Shown in pieces: positions 35,303 through 45,324 of a stretch of DNA of 64,000 nucleotides. Numbering within the stretch: the first letter of the stretch is position 1; each line of letters opens with the position of its first letter. The stretch lies in the NCBI RefSeq assembly GCF_020905345.1, contig NZ_JAJJMO010000001.1:4030001-4094000 (forward strand), read 5' to 3'. Under the pieces are notes generated by a model. That model saw only the letters and a list, made by a program, of their open reading frames with translations, ran no database searches and was not told the DNA's origin. Position numbers and translations under genes: made by a program. The stretch comes from Flavobacterium pisciphilum (lineage in GTDB: Bacteria; Bacteroidota; Bacteroidia; Flavobacteriales; Flavobacteriaceae).

Positions 35303-35778
35303 TTATTTTGTTGAGAAGTCCAATTTTACTTTGTTGAAAAGTTCATTGTGATGCGTAGTTCGTATTTTAATTATGTAAAAGATTCTAGTCAAGGTATATG
35401 AGGGTAGCAGTAAGTTTCTACTGTTTACTTTTATCACATAGTCATAGCCAAGTTTTCCTTTTACTATGCATAATTCAATTTTCCCCCTTCGGAGAGTTCA
35501 TTGTAAAAGGCTTTCTTAATTGTAAATCGTTCTTCTTTATGATTATCAGTGTTTATAAAAATAAAGTGTTCTTTATAACGTGTCCCGCCAGTTCCTTTTC
35601 TTAAAACGATATGTTCTGCACAAGATTCATTAGCAGTAGCGTAGAAATGATTTATAAAGCTAGTTGTTGCTGCAGTAATCAAAAACAACCCAACAAGCAA
35701 CCCAGAGTGAACTATATACCTTCTTTCGCTTACAAAATACACCGAAGGGTTTGTAATTTTTAAGATGATTGTAACCAA
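35303..35778 (-). pseudogene. Membrane protein gene with a frameshift
   Basis: The first frame (35778-35464) gives 104 residues: VHSGLLVGLFLITAATTSFI as membrane segment, then SCAEHIVLRKGTGGTRYKEHF and FINTDNHKEERFTIKKAFYNEL, stopping at LNYA. One base shift in the run GGGGGAAAA (35487-35479) lets the second frame continue as GKIELCIVKGKLGYDYVIKV, clearly protein-like and the natural continuation. That frame stays open to 35303. So either a base was lost from a G run in this gene or there is a sequencing error. No family name is recognised; the intact protein would be about 158 residues at most. Confidence 0.7.
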
Positions 35779-35844
35779 TAGGGCTATAGCGATTCGTTTA
35801 GACGGGATGAGGTAGGTAAAAGTTTATTGTAGATTACTATTTTG

Positions 35845-36138
35845 TTATTGGCTTTTTAGTTTTTTCATAAAATCACCAAATGCGGGGAAAAAATCCTCAA
35901 AAAGTGGATGTTTTCTGTTTTTAAGCATTACTTCACTGAACAGTTTTAATCCAATTGCAAATTCGGTAGATTGATTTTCATTTTCAAAAAGGTTTTTCTC
36001 TTTGATTATGTCAATAATTTTAAAAATTTCATCGTGATTTTCAAATTCTAAGGATAAAGGTTCAGATAAGATTGTTTCTTCTTTCATTAAAGAAACCTGT
36101 TCTAAGGTAAGTTTATATTTATTTGCTCGCTTCGTCAT
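35845..36138 (-). CDS. DUF3861 domain-containing protein
   Basis: 97 residues, cytoplasmic. It fits DUF3861 in layout: NKYKLTLEQVSL, then PLSLEFENHDEIFKIIDIIKE, then EFAIGLKLFSEVMLKNRKHPLFEDF and AFGDFMKKLK at the end. Function unknown. It lies between the frameshifted membrane-protein gene and rnhB, all on the minus strand, but with gaps too large to argue for one operon. Confidence 0.8.
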   Translation of the reverse strand: MTKRANKYKLTLEQVSLMKEETILSEPLSLEFENHDEIFKIIDIIKEKNLFENENQSTEFAIGLKLFSEVMLKNRKHPLFEDFFPAFGDFMKKLKSQ

Positions 36139-36318
36139 AATTATTTTTTTTAGTGCTATCGCAGGATTAGTGTCTGCGGGGTATGAGCACCCGAAAGTAC
36201 AAAATAAAGTTGTAATTCTAAGAAATAATCAATCATTTCAAAAGGGTAAACCAAGTGCAATAAGCAATTTTAAACTAAGACAAAAGAGAATAAAACTCTA
36301 GCGGATTGTTATTAAAAT

Positions 36319-36975
36319 TTAAAATAACTCCAATTGATCTGGTAATAGTTTGAAAGACATTCTATGGTATTTGGTCGTGCCGTATTTTCTAATTGCTTCA
36401 CGATGCTCTTTGGTAGGATATCCTTTGTTTTTTTTCCAATTGTACATTGGGAATTCTTCATGAATTTTGTTCATGTATTCGTCACGATAGGTTTTAGCAA
36501 GTACTGATGCTGCAGCAATGCTCAAAAACTTGGCGTCTCCCTTTATGATACTTTGATTCGGAATAGACTTTAATAATTCGATTTCTTCTTGCGTAAATTG
36601 TTTTCCAGTAGTGTTTTTTAACCCCAGCTTTGCATTCAGCATCCTGTTACCATCGACAATAATAAATTCAGGGACTTTGTTTAATTTCAGAATGCATTCC
36701 TGCATTCCTTTCATAGAGGCATTTAGAATATTAATTTCATCTATTTCATTGGGAAACAAATGAGTTATGGCAAAAGAAATAGCCTGCTCTTCGATTATAG
36801 GTTTAAGATTTTCTCTCACTTTTTCAGATAGCTGCTTGCTGTCGTTTAATGTTTTATTCTCAAAATTAGAAGGCAAAATTACAGCTGCTGCAGTTACTGG
36901 TCCTGCTAGACAGCCACGACCAGCTTCGTCGGTCCCCGATTCTAAATTATATCCTGAATAATTGAGTTGAAGCAT
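36319..36975 (-). CDS. rnhB: Ribonuclease HII
   Basis: Endonuclease cleaving the RNA strand of RNA-DNA hybrids and single ribonucleotides in DNA. 218 residues. Active-site acids Asp16 and Glu17 in [13 protein letters not shown], Asp108 in FIIVDGNR, and a further Asp in KTYRDEYM are present. The start [10 protein letters not shown] is typical of Flavobacterium RnhB. Confidence 0.95.
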   Translation of the reverse strand: MLQLNYSGYNLESGTDEAGRGCLAGPVTAAAVILPSNFENKTLNDSKQLSEKVRENLKPIIEEQAISFAITHLFPNEIDEINILNASMKGMQECILKLNKVPEFIIVDGNRMLNAKLGLKNTTGKQFTQEEIELLKSIPNQSIIKGDAKFLSIAAASVLAKTYRDEYMNKIHEEFPMYNWKKNKGYPTKEHREAIRKYGTTKYHRMSFKLLPDQLELF

Positions 36976-37309
36976 ACTTTATTTTTGAATCACAAATATT
37001 GTAAATTTTTCTTGAAATAGCCTAAAAGGGTAATTGAAATTATCAATCACTATCAAATCAAGGCTCTGATTTCTTAGTTGTAAAATGTTAAATTTTTAAC
37101 ATTTTATTTTTGAGTTTTTTAGAGTCAAGTGTTAGTTGTTCTTTTTAGTATAATTATCAATACAACAATTTATGTTTGCTTTTTATAAATTATTTCTTTC
37201 TTTTATGTTTAAATAAAGTAGGAAAAATATTTTATTTTTATTTTGTAAGATTGTTATTGTCAGAAATTTTTATCATTTTTGGCAAGTTATTAACCAAAAA
37301 CAATTTAAC
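36976..37309 (+). promoter_or_regulatory. Intergenic region upstream of SUS locus 1, with promoter-like elements
   Basis: AT-rich 334-base gap with no gene seen. TTG at 37251-37253, a 20-base spacer and CATTTTTG at 37274-37281 form a plausible promoter 29 bases before the SusC start. The stretch from AAGTAGGAAAAATATT through TTGTTATTGTCAGAAATTTT (37217-37270) recurs in similar form upstream of SUS locus 2. Confidence 0.55.
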
Positions 37310-40300
37310 ATGAGGACAAAATTTACAGTTATTTTAACATTATTTGCGACATTGACCATGCAATTTTCTTTTGCGCAAGAGAAAATTATTTCTGGAATCG
37401 TTTCAGATGGGGTGACAGGTGCAATCCCTGGGGTAAACGTTATTGTTAAAGGCACGAATACGGGTGTCCAGACAGATTTTGATGGTAAATATGCTGTTAA
37501 GGCTAAAATGGGAGATGTACTTGTATTTTCTTATATGGGAATGCAAGACATAACAGCTACAGTTGGTACTTCTTCGGTGATTAATATGAAGATGAAATCA
37601 TACGATAATACACTTGATGAAGTTGTCGTTGTTGCGTATGGCAAGGCAAAAAAATCATCATATACGGGTTCGGCTACTCAAATTAAATCAGAACAATTAG
37701 AGAATAGGGCCTTAACAAATGCGCTTGCGGTTTTAGAAGGAAGCACTTCGGGAGTTCAAATTCAGAGCTCAGCTGGACAGCCTGGATCTGCACCCGAAAT
37801 AAGAATACGTGGGTTTAGCTCGATTAATGGATCGAATACGCCACTGTATGTTGTTGATGGGGTTCCATTTGCGGGACAAATTAGTAGTTTAAATTCAAAC
37901 GATATTGAGAGCTTAACCGTTTTAAAGGATGCATCATCTACATCACTTTATGGGTCAAAAGCAGCTAACGGCGTAATTATAATTACTACTAAGACAGGAA
38001 AGTCATCCAAAGATAAATTTTCGTTAAATCTAAGTCAGGGGATAACCTCACGATCTATTAAAGAGTATAAAAGGGTAAATGCATATGATTATTATCCTTT
38101 GGAATGGGAAGCGATAAGAAATAGCCGTCCAATGGCTACACAAACACAAATTGATGCAGCAAATTCGTATGCTTCTGCGAGAGTTCCTGTAGTTTTAGTA
38201 ACAAACCCATTTAATGTTCCTAATGGTAGTATTGTTGGAACTGATGGTAAACTAAATCCTAATGCACAATTGTTATATCCTCAAGATTTAGACTGGGAAA
38301 AACAATTGGAAAGAGCAGGAGTTCGCCAAAATGTTGATTTTTCATATCAAGGAAAATCAGAAAAATCAAATTATTTTGCTTCTTTAAGCCATTTGAAAGA
38401 AGAAGGATACATTCAGAAATCAGATTTTGAAAGAACAACAGGACGTCTGAATTTAAACACAAGCTTAAAGGACTGGTTTAAAACAGGAATTAATATTGCA
38501 GGAACTTTAAGTAATTCAAATTTAGGAATTGACGGTGTAGAAAACACAAGTTCTTTTAGAAATCCATTTAGAACCATACGATATATGGGGCCAATTTATC
38601 CTGTTTTTGATCACACTGCAACTGGAGATTATGTGCTTGATCCGGCAACTGGAGATAAAGTATATTCAACTCTTCGAGGATCTGGGGCCTCTAATGGTAG
38701 AAATGTTGTTTATGAAACACTAAATAATACAGATAATATGAAAGGACTAGCACTTTCAGCTAGGACCTTTTTTGAAATAAGCTTTTTAAAAGATTTTAAG
38801 TTTACAACTAATCTTTCTATTGATAAGTCCTATTTTAATAGAAGATATTCATATAATACTTTGATTGGCGATGGTGCTCCTAGAGGATTAATGGCTAAAA
38901 CAGAAGAAATATTAACAGGTGTAACTTACAATCAATTGCTTAATTATTCTAAAAAAATAGGCAAGCATAATATTTCGGCACTGGTAGGACATGAAAGTTT
39001 TGATTATGAAAGAAATTGGGCAAGTGGAACCAAGACAGGACAAGTTGTACCAGAAATCATAGAATTTATTAATTATTCTACAGTAACAAATTTAACTTCA
39101 TATACAAGGAATTACGCAACAGAATCCTATTTCTCAAGAGTTGGGTATGACTATATGGATAAATATATTTTCTCAGCATCGTTGCGAAGAGATGGGTCTT
39201 CAAAATTTAAGACTAAGTGGGGAAATTTTTGGTCATTTGGAGGAGCTTGGGTAATTTCTAGAGAAAATTTCTTAAGTGACAATTCTTGGATTGATGATTT
39301 GAAGTTAAGGGCCTCAATAGGCGAAGTCGGAAATGATTCTCATATCAGTAATAGTGGCTTAAACTATTATGTAAACCGACCTACATTTAGTTTGGGATAT
39401 GATAATGGAAGTGAAGGAGGCATTATTACATATGCAGCGGGGGCACCAGATTTAAAATGGGAAGTTAATACTCAAAAAGATATTGCTATAGAGTTTGGAT
39501 TGTTTAAGAATAGACTTAAAGGAAGTGTAGAGTATTATAATAGAAATACGGATGGACTTATTTTTGATGTGCCAAATCCATTATCCTCAGGATTAGACTA
39601 TAGAGTTGAAAACATTGGATCTATGTATAACAGAGGATTCGAAATTTCGTTAGATGGGACTATTATAAAAGCATCGGATTTTTCATGGGGAGTAAATATC
39701 AATGCTTCTACAATCAAAAATGAAATTACAAAGTTACCACAAAAAGAAATCATTGATGGTACCAAAAAACTAGCAATAGGTAGGTCGATATATGACTATT
39801 GGCTAAGAGATTGGTATGGAGTAGATCCTGCCGATGGATATGCTCTATATGTTGCTGATCCAAATCTAATGGCGACTAATGACACTACAGGAAGAGTAGT
39901 CAATGGAGTTAATGTAACTACAGATCAGAATAAAGCACTTTATCATTATGCAGGTTCAGCAATACCAGATTTATTCGGAAGTTTTGGAAATACATTTAAA
40001 TACAAAGGAATCCAATTGGATGTTCTGTTCTCTTATCAAATAGGAGGTAAGATGTATGATTCAAATTATGCAGCTTTGATGCATACAGGTAGTAACTATG
40101 GATCAGCTTTAAGTACGGATATTCTTAACAGATGGCAAAAACCTGGGGATGTTACAGATGTTCCTCGTCTAGATGTAAATAGAAATACACAAGCTAGTGC
40201 TGCATCAGACAGATGGTTAATAGGGTCAGATTATCTAGCATTAAGACAGATTAATTTATCTTATAAAATACCTTCTGATTTAATATCCAAATTGGCTATT

Positions 40301-40450
40301 GATAACGCAACTATTTATGTTAATGGTGAAAATCTATTATTGTTTACTAAGCGTCAAGGGATGGATCCAACCCAAACCTTTAATGGAACAACTCAGAATA
40401 GATATATCCCGTCAAGAGTAATAACATTAGGCTTTAATTTAAATTTTTAA
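37310..40450 (+). CDS. SusC/RagA-type TonB-dependent outer-membrane transporter (SUS locus 1)
   Basis: 1046 residues. Signal peptide MRTKFTVILTLFATLTMQFSFAQ, then a carboxypeptidase-regulatory-like domain (about 25-100, IPGVNVIVKGTNTGVQTDFDG), a TonB-box-like LDEVVVVAYG, a plug domain with RIRGFSSINGSNTPLYVVDGVP and a beta-barrel ending in TLGFNLNF. Works with SusD to import large nutrients across the outer membrane using TonB energy. The SusD-like gene follows after 4 bases. Substrate cannot be read from the sequence. Confidence 0.94.
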   Translation: MRTKFTVILTLFATLTMQFSFAQEKIISGIVSDGVTGAIPGVNVIVKGTNTGVQTDFDGKYAVKAKMGDVLVFSYMGMQDITATVGTSSVINMKMKSYDNTLDEVVVVAYGKAKKSSYTGSATQIKSEQLENRALTNALAVLEGSTSGVQIQSSAGQPGSAPEIRIRGFSSINGSNTPLYVVDGVPFAGQISSLNSNDIESLTVLKDASSTSLYGSKAANGVIIITTKTGKSSKDKFSLNLSQGITSRSIKEYKRVNAYDYYPLEWEAIRNSRPMATQTQIDAANSYASARVPVVLVTNPFNVPNGSIVGTDGKLNPNAQLLYPQDLDWEKQLERAGVRQNVDFSYQGKSEKSNYFASLSHLKEEGYIQKSDFERTTGRLNLNTSLKDWFKTGINIAGTLSNSNLGIDGVENTSSFRNPFRTIRYMGPIYPVFDHTATGDYVLDPATGDKVYSTLRGSGASNGRNVVYETLNNTDNMKGLALSARTFFEISFLKDFKFTTNLSIDKSYFNRRYSYNTLIGDGAPRGLMAKTEEILTGVTYNQLLNYSKKIGKHNISALVGHESFDYERNWASGTKTGQVVPEIIEFINYSTVTNLTSYTRNYATESYFSRVGYDYMDKYIFSASLRRDGSSKFKTKWGNFWSFGGAWVISRENFLSDNSWIDDLKLRASIGEVGNDSHISNSGLNYYVNRPTFSLGYDNGSEGGIITYAAGAPDLKWEVNTQKDIAIEFGLFKNRLKGSVEYYNRNTDGLIFDVPNPLSSGLDYRVENIGSMYNRGFEISLDGTIIKASDFSWGVNINASTIKNEITKLPQKEIIDGTKKLAIGRSIYDYWLRDWYGVDPADGYALYVADPNLMATNDTTGRVVNGVNVTTDQNKALYHYAGSAIPDLFGSFGNTFKYKGIQLDVLFSYQIGGKMYDSNYAALMHTGSNYGSALSTDILNRWQKPGDVTDVPRLDVNRNTQASAASDRWLIGSDYLALRQINLSYKIPSDLISKLAIDNATIYVNGENLLLFTKRQGMDPTQTFNGTTQNRYIPSRVITLGFNLNF

Positions 40451-40454
40451 CGAC

Positions 40455-41930
40455 ATGAAAACAAATTATATAAAACTGATATTTTTTATAATATCAATTG
40501 CGATGTTAGGATCGTGTTCAGATGATTTCTTAGATAAAACACCTACAGAGTATGTAGATCTTGAAGGAGCAACTAAAACAACAGAAAATTTAATGACCCT
40601 TTTAAATGGTATTCATAGATCACTATATATCAGATATGAATCCAATCAAAATGAAAGTGGTTTGGGAGGAATGATGCAACAAACTGATATTGTTGGAGAA
40701 GATATTGTTTTTCCTATAACTAACGGTTGGTTTTTGCAAGTATATAATTGGAATGCATTAAACAATGAAAATTCACAAGATGTTCGTTTCCCTTATAGAA
40801 CGTATTACAGAATAATAAGAGATGCTAATACAATAATAAACGCAACAGATGCTGCTGTAGGAACAATTGCAGATAAGAATATTGTAAAAGGGCAAGCACT
40901 ATTATATCGTGCTTTTAGCCATTTTCAATTAGTACAATTGTATGGGAAAAGATATGTAAATGGAGAAACTAACTCACAGTTAGGAGTTCCAATTATTTTA
41001 ACGGTTGGGAATGATAATTTTCCACGTTCTACAGTAGAAGAGGTATATGGGCAAATTAATAAAGACATAGACGAAGCTAATATCCTGTTAGTAGGGTATC
41101 AGAAGTTAAATAATTCTCATTTAAATTTAAAAGTTGCGCAAGGATTAAAAGCACGTGTAGCTTTGACTCAAGGAAATTGGGATATTGCTGCAGATTATGC
41201 TAATAAAGCAAGAAGCGGAATGAGTTTAATGTCTATGGCAGATTATGGTGCTGGTTTTAATGATTTTAATAATAAAGAATGGATGTGGGGAAGCCATATT
41301 AATGAAGTGCAAACTAATTATTTTGGGAATTTTGGAGCCTATATGTCAAGAAATTATAATTCAACAGTTATACGTTCTTGTCCAAAAGCAATTAATAGTA
41401 AATTGTATGATATGATACCAGCAACAGATGTACGCTCTACTATTTTCAGTAAAGATGGCAAGCATCCCAATCTTTCGCTTGCAAAGAATTTTGATACGTT
41501 TCCATATACAAGTCAAAAATTCTTATCGATAAGTACAGGAGATAGTAGGTGTGATGTGCCTTATATGCGTGCAGCAGAAATGTATCTTATAGAAGCAGAA
41601 GCAAAAGCAAGATTAGGACAAGCTGATGCAGTTACAATTCTTTTTGAATTTGTAAAAGCAAGAAATTCAAGTTATGTTTTGTCTACTAATACAGGACAAG
41701 CTTTAGTAGATGAAATATTAGTGCAAAGACGAATAGAGTTATGGGGAGAAGGGTTTAGATTTTTTGATTTAAAGAGAACTAATTCTTCTTTAGATCGAAC
41801 TGATACTAATCATGATTCAGGAATTGTAAATGGGGTTCTAGCAGTGCCACCTACAGATAAAAGATGGCAATGGCTAATTCCAAGAGCAGAAATTGATGCA
41901 AATCCTTTGATAAAACAAAACGAACTTTAA
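40455..41930 (+). CDS. SusD/RagB-type nutrient-binding lipoprotein (SUS locus 1)
   Basis: 491 residues. Lipoprotein signal ends ISIAMLGSC (Cys22), followed by SDDFLDKTPTEYVD, the characteristic SusD opening. TPR-like helical body with YYRIIRDANTIINA and KGQALLYRAFSHFQLVQLYG; C-terminal RRIELWGEGFRFFDLKRT and AEIDANPLIKQNEL close the family pattern. It forms the lid over the SusC barrel and binds the substrate. Confidence 0.94.
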   Translation: MKTNYIKLIFFIISIAMLGSCSDDFLDKTPTEYVDLEGATKTTENLMTLLNGIHRSLYIRYESNQNESGLGGMMQQTDIVGEDIVFPITNGWFLQVYNWNALNNENSQDVRFPYRTYYRIIRDANTIINATDAAVGTIADKNIVKGQALLYRAFSHFQLVQLYGKRYVNGETNSQLGVPIILTVGNDNFPRSTVEEVYGQINKDIDEANILLVGYQKLNNSHLNLKVAQGLKARVALTQGNWDIAADYANKARSGMSLMSMADYGAGFNDFNNKEWMWGSHINEVQTNYFGNFGAYMSRNYNSTVIRSCPKAINSKLYDMIPATDVRSTIFSKDGKHPNLSLAKNFDTFPYTSQKFLSISTGDSRCDVPYMRAAEMYLIEAEAKARLGQADAVTILFEFVKARNSSYVLSTNTGQALVDEILVQRRIELWGEGFRFFDLKRTNSSLDRTDTNHDSGIVNGVLAVPPTDKRWQWLIPRAEIDANPLIKQNEL

Positions 41931-41938
41931 ATGAATTA

Positions 41939-41978
41939 CAAAAGCTACAACATCACCGCTGTAGCTTTTGTTTTGTTA
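41939..41978 (+). terminator. Terminator after SUS locus 1
   Basis: CAAAAGCTACA (41939-41949), ten-base loop, TGTAGCTTTTG (41960-41970) and a T-rich tail. Confidence 0.85.
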
Positions 41979-42013
41979 TAATTATATAGTTATTAGGTTT
42001 GTGTAATAAGGCA

Positions 42014-42045
42014 TTTGTGGAATGTACATTATTTATGTAGTTTTA
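42014..42045 (+). promoter_or_regulatory. Promoter of the S9 peptidase gene
   Basis: TTTG (42014-42017), 20-base spacer, TAGTTTTA (42038-42045), one mismatch from TAnnTTTG. It indicates the peptidase gene is transcribed separately from SUS locus 1. Confidence 0.6.
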
Positions 42046-42096
42046 CCAAGAATAGTTGAAAAGTAGAACTAGAATCATCCCTAATAAAATAGAAAT

Positions 42097-44868
42097 ATGA
42101 AGTTTAAAATGTATTTATTTGTTTCTTTATTTTTTGTTGCCTTTGTATCATTCGCACAAAAAAAATCACTTACTGTGAATGATTATGATAATTGGAAACA
42201 AATAGAAAAAGCACAGTTGTCAGAAAATGGAGCTTATTTAGTATACGAATATAATCCAGGAAATGGGGATGGCAAGCTTGTAATTGTGAATACCAAAACA
42301 AAAGCATCAGATACAATTTCTAGAGGTTATGATGCTCAAATAAACGGAAAAAGTACGTTTGTATCATTTAAGATAAAACCAGAAATAGCTGTTCGAAGAA
42401 AAGCAGAAACAAAAAAACTAAAAAAAGAAAAATTGCCTGTTGATTCTTTAGGGATCTATGTGTTTAAAACAAAAGAGGTAAAAAAATACCCAAGCCTGAA
42501 AAACTTTAGTCAGCCTGCAGAAGGAGGAGATTGGCTTGCTTATAAAACTATTTCAAAATCTGTAAAAGCGAAAGATTCAGCAGGAGTAGATAAAAAATCA
42601 AAAGCAAAAATAAAGAGTGATACTATTGTCGTGATTTATAATCCGATACTAAAAGATAGTTTGGCGTTTTTGAATATTAAAAATTTTAGTTGGTCAAAAA
42701 AGGCAGATAAATTATTACTTCATTCAGAAAAAAAGAAAGATTCTTTAATTGCATCAGCATTATTATATTTTGATGCAGGCAGCAAAAAGACAGACACTAT
42801 TTTTAATTCAAAAGGGACAATAACAAAGATCGCTATTGAAGATAAGGGGGATAAACTTGGATTTTTATTCTCATCAGATACAACGAAAATTAAAAAATAT
42901 CAGTTATATAAAGGAACAAAATCACTGCTGCTAGAATTAAAAGCAAACAGAATTAAGAACCTTCCAGAAAACTGGAATTATTCAGACAAAGGGAATTTGT
43001 TTTTCTCAGAAAATGGGAAAAGACTATTCTTTGGAAATACTTTATTTGAAGGAGAAAAAACTAAAGATACCTTGTTAAATAAAGAGCGTGCAACATTAGA
43101 TATATGGGCATGGACAGACAAAGAATTGCAACCTGAACAAATTGTAAAAAATAAAAAAGAACAAAATAGGACCTACCAAGCTGTATATGATTTTGACTCA
43201 GATAAAGCAGTACAGTTAGCAAACAAGCTAGTTCCTGATGTTACAGTGTTAAATAATGGAGATGGTAATTTTATTTTAGGAGAAGATGAAGAATCGTATA
43301 AAAAGGCTTCTTCATGGACTGCTTTATTTGTAAAAGATTTTTATAAAATAGATCTTAATACAGGAGAACAAAAGCTATTGGTGAAAGAGCAAAATCAGAT
43401 ATGGTTTGGTGGCTCTCAGAAATATGCTGTTTACTATAACAGAAAGGACAGTATTTATTACTCAATTAACTTAAAAACGAATCAACAAAAACCGTTAACT
43501 AAAGGGGTAAGTGTTGCTTGGTATGATGAGCGTAATGATCAACCCAATGAGCCTTCTCCTTACGGTATTGCTGGTTGGGATGAAGGAGATAAATCAGTTT
43601 ACATATATGATCGTTATGATATATGGAAATTAGATCCAGAATCAAAAATAAAACCAATAAGAATAACTAAAAACGGAAGAGAGACTAATAGGATTTATAG
43701 ATATTTTCAGATAGATAATGAAGAGAAATTTATAGACACTAAAAAACAAGTGCTCTTATTAGTTTTTGAAGAAAGTACTAAAAAAGCAGGATATGTTTAT
43801 TCTGATTTTAACAAAGAAAAAACGCCTACTGTTGTGATGGAAGGAGATTATTTCTTTACACCGCCTAAGAAATCAAAAAATAGTAAAACTATTTTTTATA
43901 CCAAGCAAAATTACCAGCAGTATCCTGATATTTGGGTTACTACGACAGATTTTGGATCTCATGAACAATTAACGAAAGCAAATCCACAACAGAAAAACTT
44001 TAAATGGGGATCAGTAAGCCTAGTAGAGTGGAAAAATAATGATGCAGTTACTTTACAGGGATTATTATATAAGCCTGAGAATTTCGATCCTAATAAAAAA
44101 TACCCGATGGTAGTGTATTTTTATGAGTTGAATTCAGATACATACCATCGTCATTATGCTCCTCAACCGAGTAGATCTACAATTAATAGAACATTGTACA
44201 CGAGTAATGATTACTTTGTTTTTATTCCGGATATCATCTATAAGGAGGGTCTTCCAGGTCAGAGCGCTTATAACTGTATTGTAAGTGGTGTAGAGAATAT
44301 GATAAAACAATATCCAGCTATAGATGAAAAACATGTAGCTCTTCAAGGACAAAGCTGGGGTGGGTACCAAACGGCATACCTAATAACCCAAACTAATATG
44401 TTTGCAGCAGCTATGGCAGGAGCTCCAGTTAGTAATATGACTAGTGCTTACGGGGGTATTCGATGGGAGACAGGTATAAGTAGAATGTTTCAGTATGAAC
44501 ATACTCAAAGTAGAATAGGAGAAACTATTTGGGGTAATTTAGATGCCTATATAAAGAACTCGCCTTTGTTTTATGCAGATAAAGTGCAAACTCCTTTATT
44601 GATGATGCATAATGACAATGACGGAGCAGTGCCATGGTACCAAGGAATTGAATATTTTTCAGCATTACGTCGTTTAGATAAGCCAGTATGGATGTTGAAT
44701 TATAATGGAGAACCACATAATCTTAAAGCTGATAGTTGGGGTAATAGAAAAGATTTGTCAACACGAATGAAACAATTTTTTGATCATTATCTAAAGGGAG
44801 AAAAAGCTCCTGAATGGATGGTTAAAGGGCGTACAAATTTAGAAAAAGAGACCAATAAAGCGTACTAA
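42097..44868 (+). CDS. Secreted S9 family peptidase (prolyl oligopeptidase-like)
   Basis: 923 residues. Signal peptide MKFKMYLFVSLFFVAFVSFAQ; then a long beta-propeller-like N-terminal region (to about 650) and an alpha/beta-hydrolase domain. The nucleophile is Ser753 in LQGQSWGGYQTAY; the acid is in HNDNDGAVPW and the His in YNGEPHNL, so the triad is complete. Likely cleaves oligopeptides in the periplasm or outside. It sits between two SusC/SusD loci, which suggests that peptides may be the imported material (inference). Confidence 0.92.
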   Translation: MKFKMYLFVSLFFVAFVSFAQKKSLTVNDYDNWKQIEKAQLSENGAYLVYEYNPGNGDGKLVIVNTKTKASDTISRGYDAQINGKSTFVSFKIKPEIAVRRKAETKKLKKEKLPVDSLGIYVFKTKEVKKYPSLKNFSQPAEGGDWLAYKTISKSVKAKDSAGVDKKSKAKIKSDTIVVIYNPILKDSLAFLNIKNFSWSKKADKLLLHSEKKKDSLIASALLYFDAGSKKTDTIFNSKGTITKIAIEDKGDKLGFLFSSDTTKIKKYQLYKGTKSLLLELKANRIKNLPENWNYSDKGNLFFSENGKRLFFGNTLFEGEKTKDTLLNKERATLDIWAWTDKELQPEQIVKNKKEQNRTYQAVYDFDSDKAVQLANKLVPDVTVLNNGDGNFILGEDEESYKKASSWTALFVKDFYKIDLNTGEQKLLVKEQNQIWFGGSQKYAVYYNRKDSIYYSINLKTNQQKPLTKGVSVAWYDERNDQPNEPSPYGIAGWDEGDKSVYIYDRYDIWKLDPESKIKPIRITKNGRETNRIYRYFQIDNEEKFIDTKKQVLLLVFEESTKKAGYVYSDFNKEKTPTVVMEGDYFFTPPKKSKNSKTIFYTKQNYQQYPDIWVTTTDFGSHEQLTKANPQQKNFKWGSVSLVEWKNNDAVTLQGLLYKPENFDPNKKYPMVVYFYELNSDTYHRHYAPQPSRSTINRTLYTSNDYFVFIPDIIYKEGLPGQSAYNCIVSGVENMIKQYPAIDEKHVALQGQSWGGYQTAYLITQTNMFAAAMAGAPVSNMTSAYGGIRWETGISRMFQYEHTQSRIGETIWGNLDAYIKNSPLFYADKVQTPLLMMHNDNDGAVPWYQGIEYFSALRRLDKPVWMLNYNGEPHNLKADSWGNRKDLSTRMKQFFDHYLKGEKAPEWMVKGRTNLEKETNKAY

Positions 44869-44962
44869 ATAAGTATGGATTATACTCTAAGGAGATATAA
44901 TATGAGTTGTCTTTTTAACTGCTTATATGGCAAGTTAAAAGAACTTTAAATTTTAATGAATG

Positions 44963-45001
44963 AAAAAAAACTGTCCAAGATAACTTGGGCAGTTTTTTTT
45001 T
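44963..45001 (+). terminator. Terminator after the S9 peptidase gene
   Basis: CTGTCCAAG, ATAA loop, CTTGGGCAG, between an A tract and TTTTTTTTT. Confidence 0.88.
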
Positions 45002-45219
45002 GAAATAAACACTACTCTCTTTTTTTTAATTGATTCAGATAGCAATTATAGCTTATAAAGTTTAATTGTTTTTATGAGTTTATTCTATTATGTCGAACTA
45101 ATATCTAAATTTTAACATTTTGTTTCTTGTTAAAATAATCAAGAGTGTTATTTGTCTTTTAAAATTATAAAACACCATAACCTTCTTTGTTTGTGAGTTT
45201 TGTGGCTTATTTCCTTTTT

Positions 45220-45324
45220 TATTGAGTCTAAAAAGTAGGAAAATATTCTTAATTGGTTTTATTTAGTTGTTATTGTAAGAAATTTTCATTTGTTTTGTTG
45301 GCTATTAATTATAAATTATTTAAC
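45220..45324 (+). promoter_or_regulatory. Promoter region of SUS locus 2
   Basis: TTG at 45267-45269, 20-base spacer and TTGTTTTG at 45290-45297 make a promoter-like pair 28 bases before the SusC start. The AAGTAGGAAAATATT and TTGTTATTGTAAGAAATTTT blocks closely match the region before SUS locus 1. The rest of 45002-45219 holds no gene that I see. Confidence 0.55.

Noticed and set aside
35398..35604. Plus-strand hydrophobic frame
   Set aside because: It is antisense to the frameshifted membrane-protein gene; the minus strand carries the protein-like sequence in two adjoining frames.
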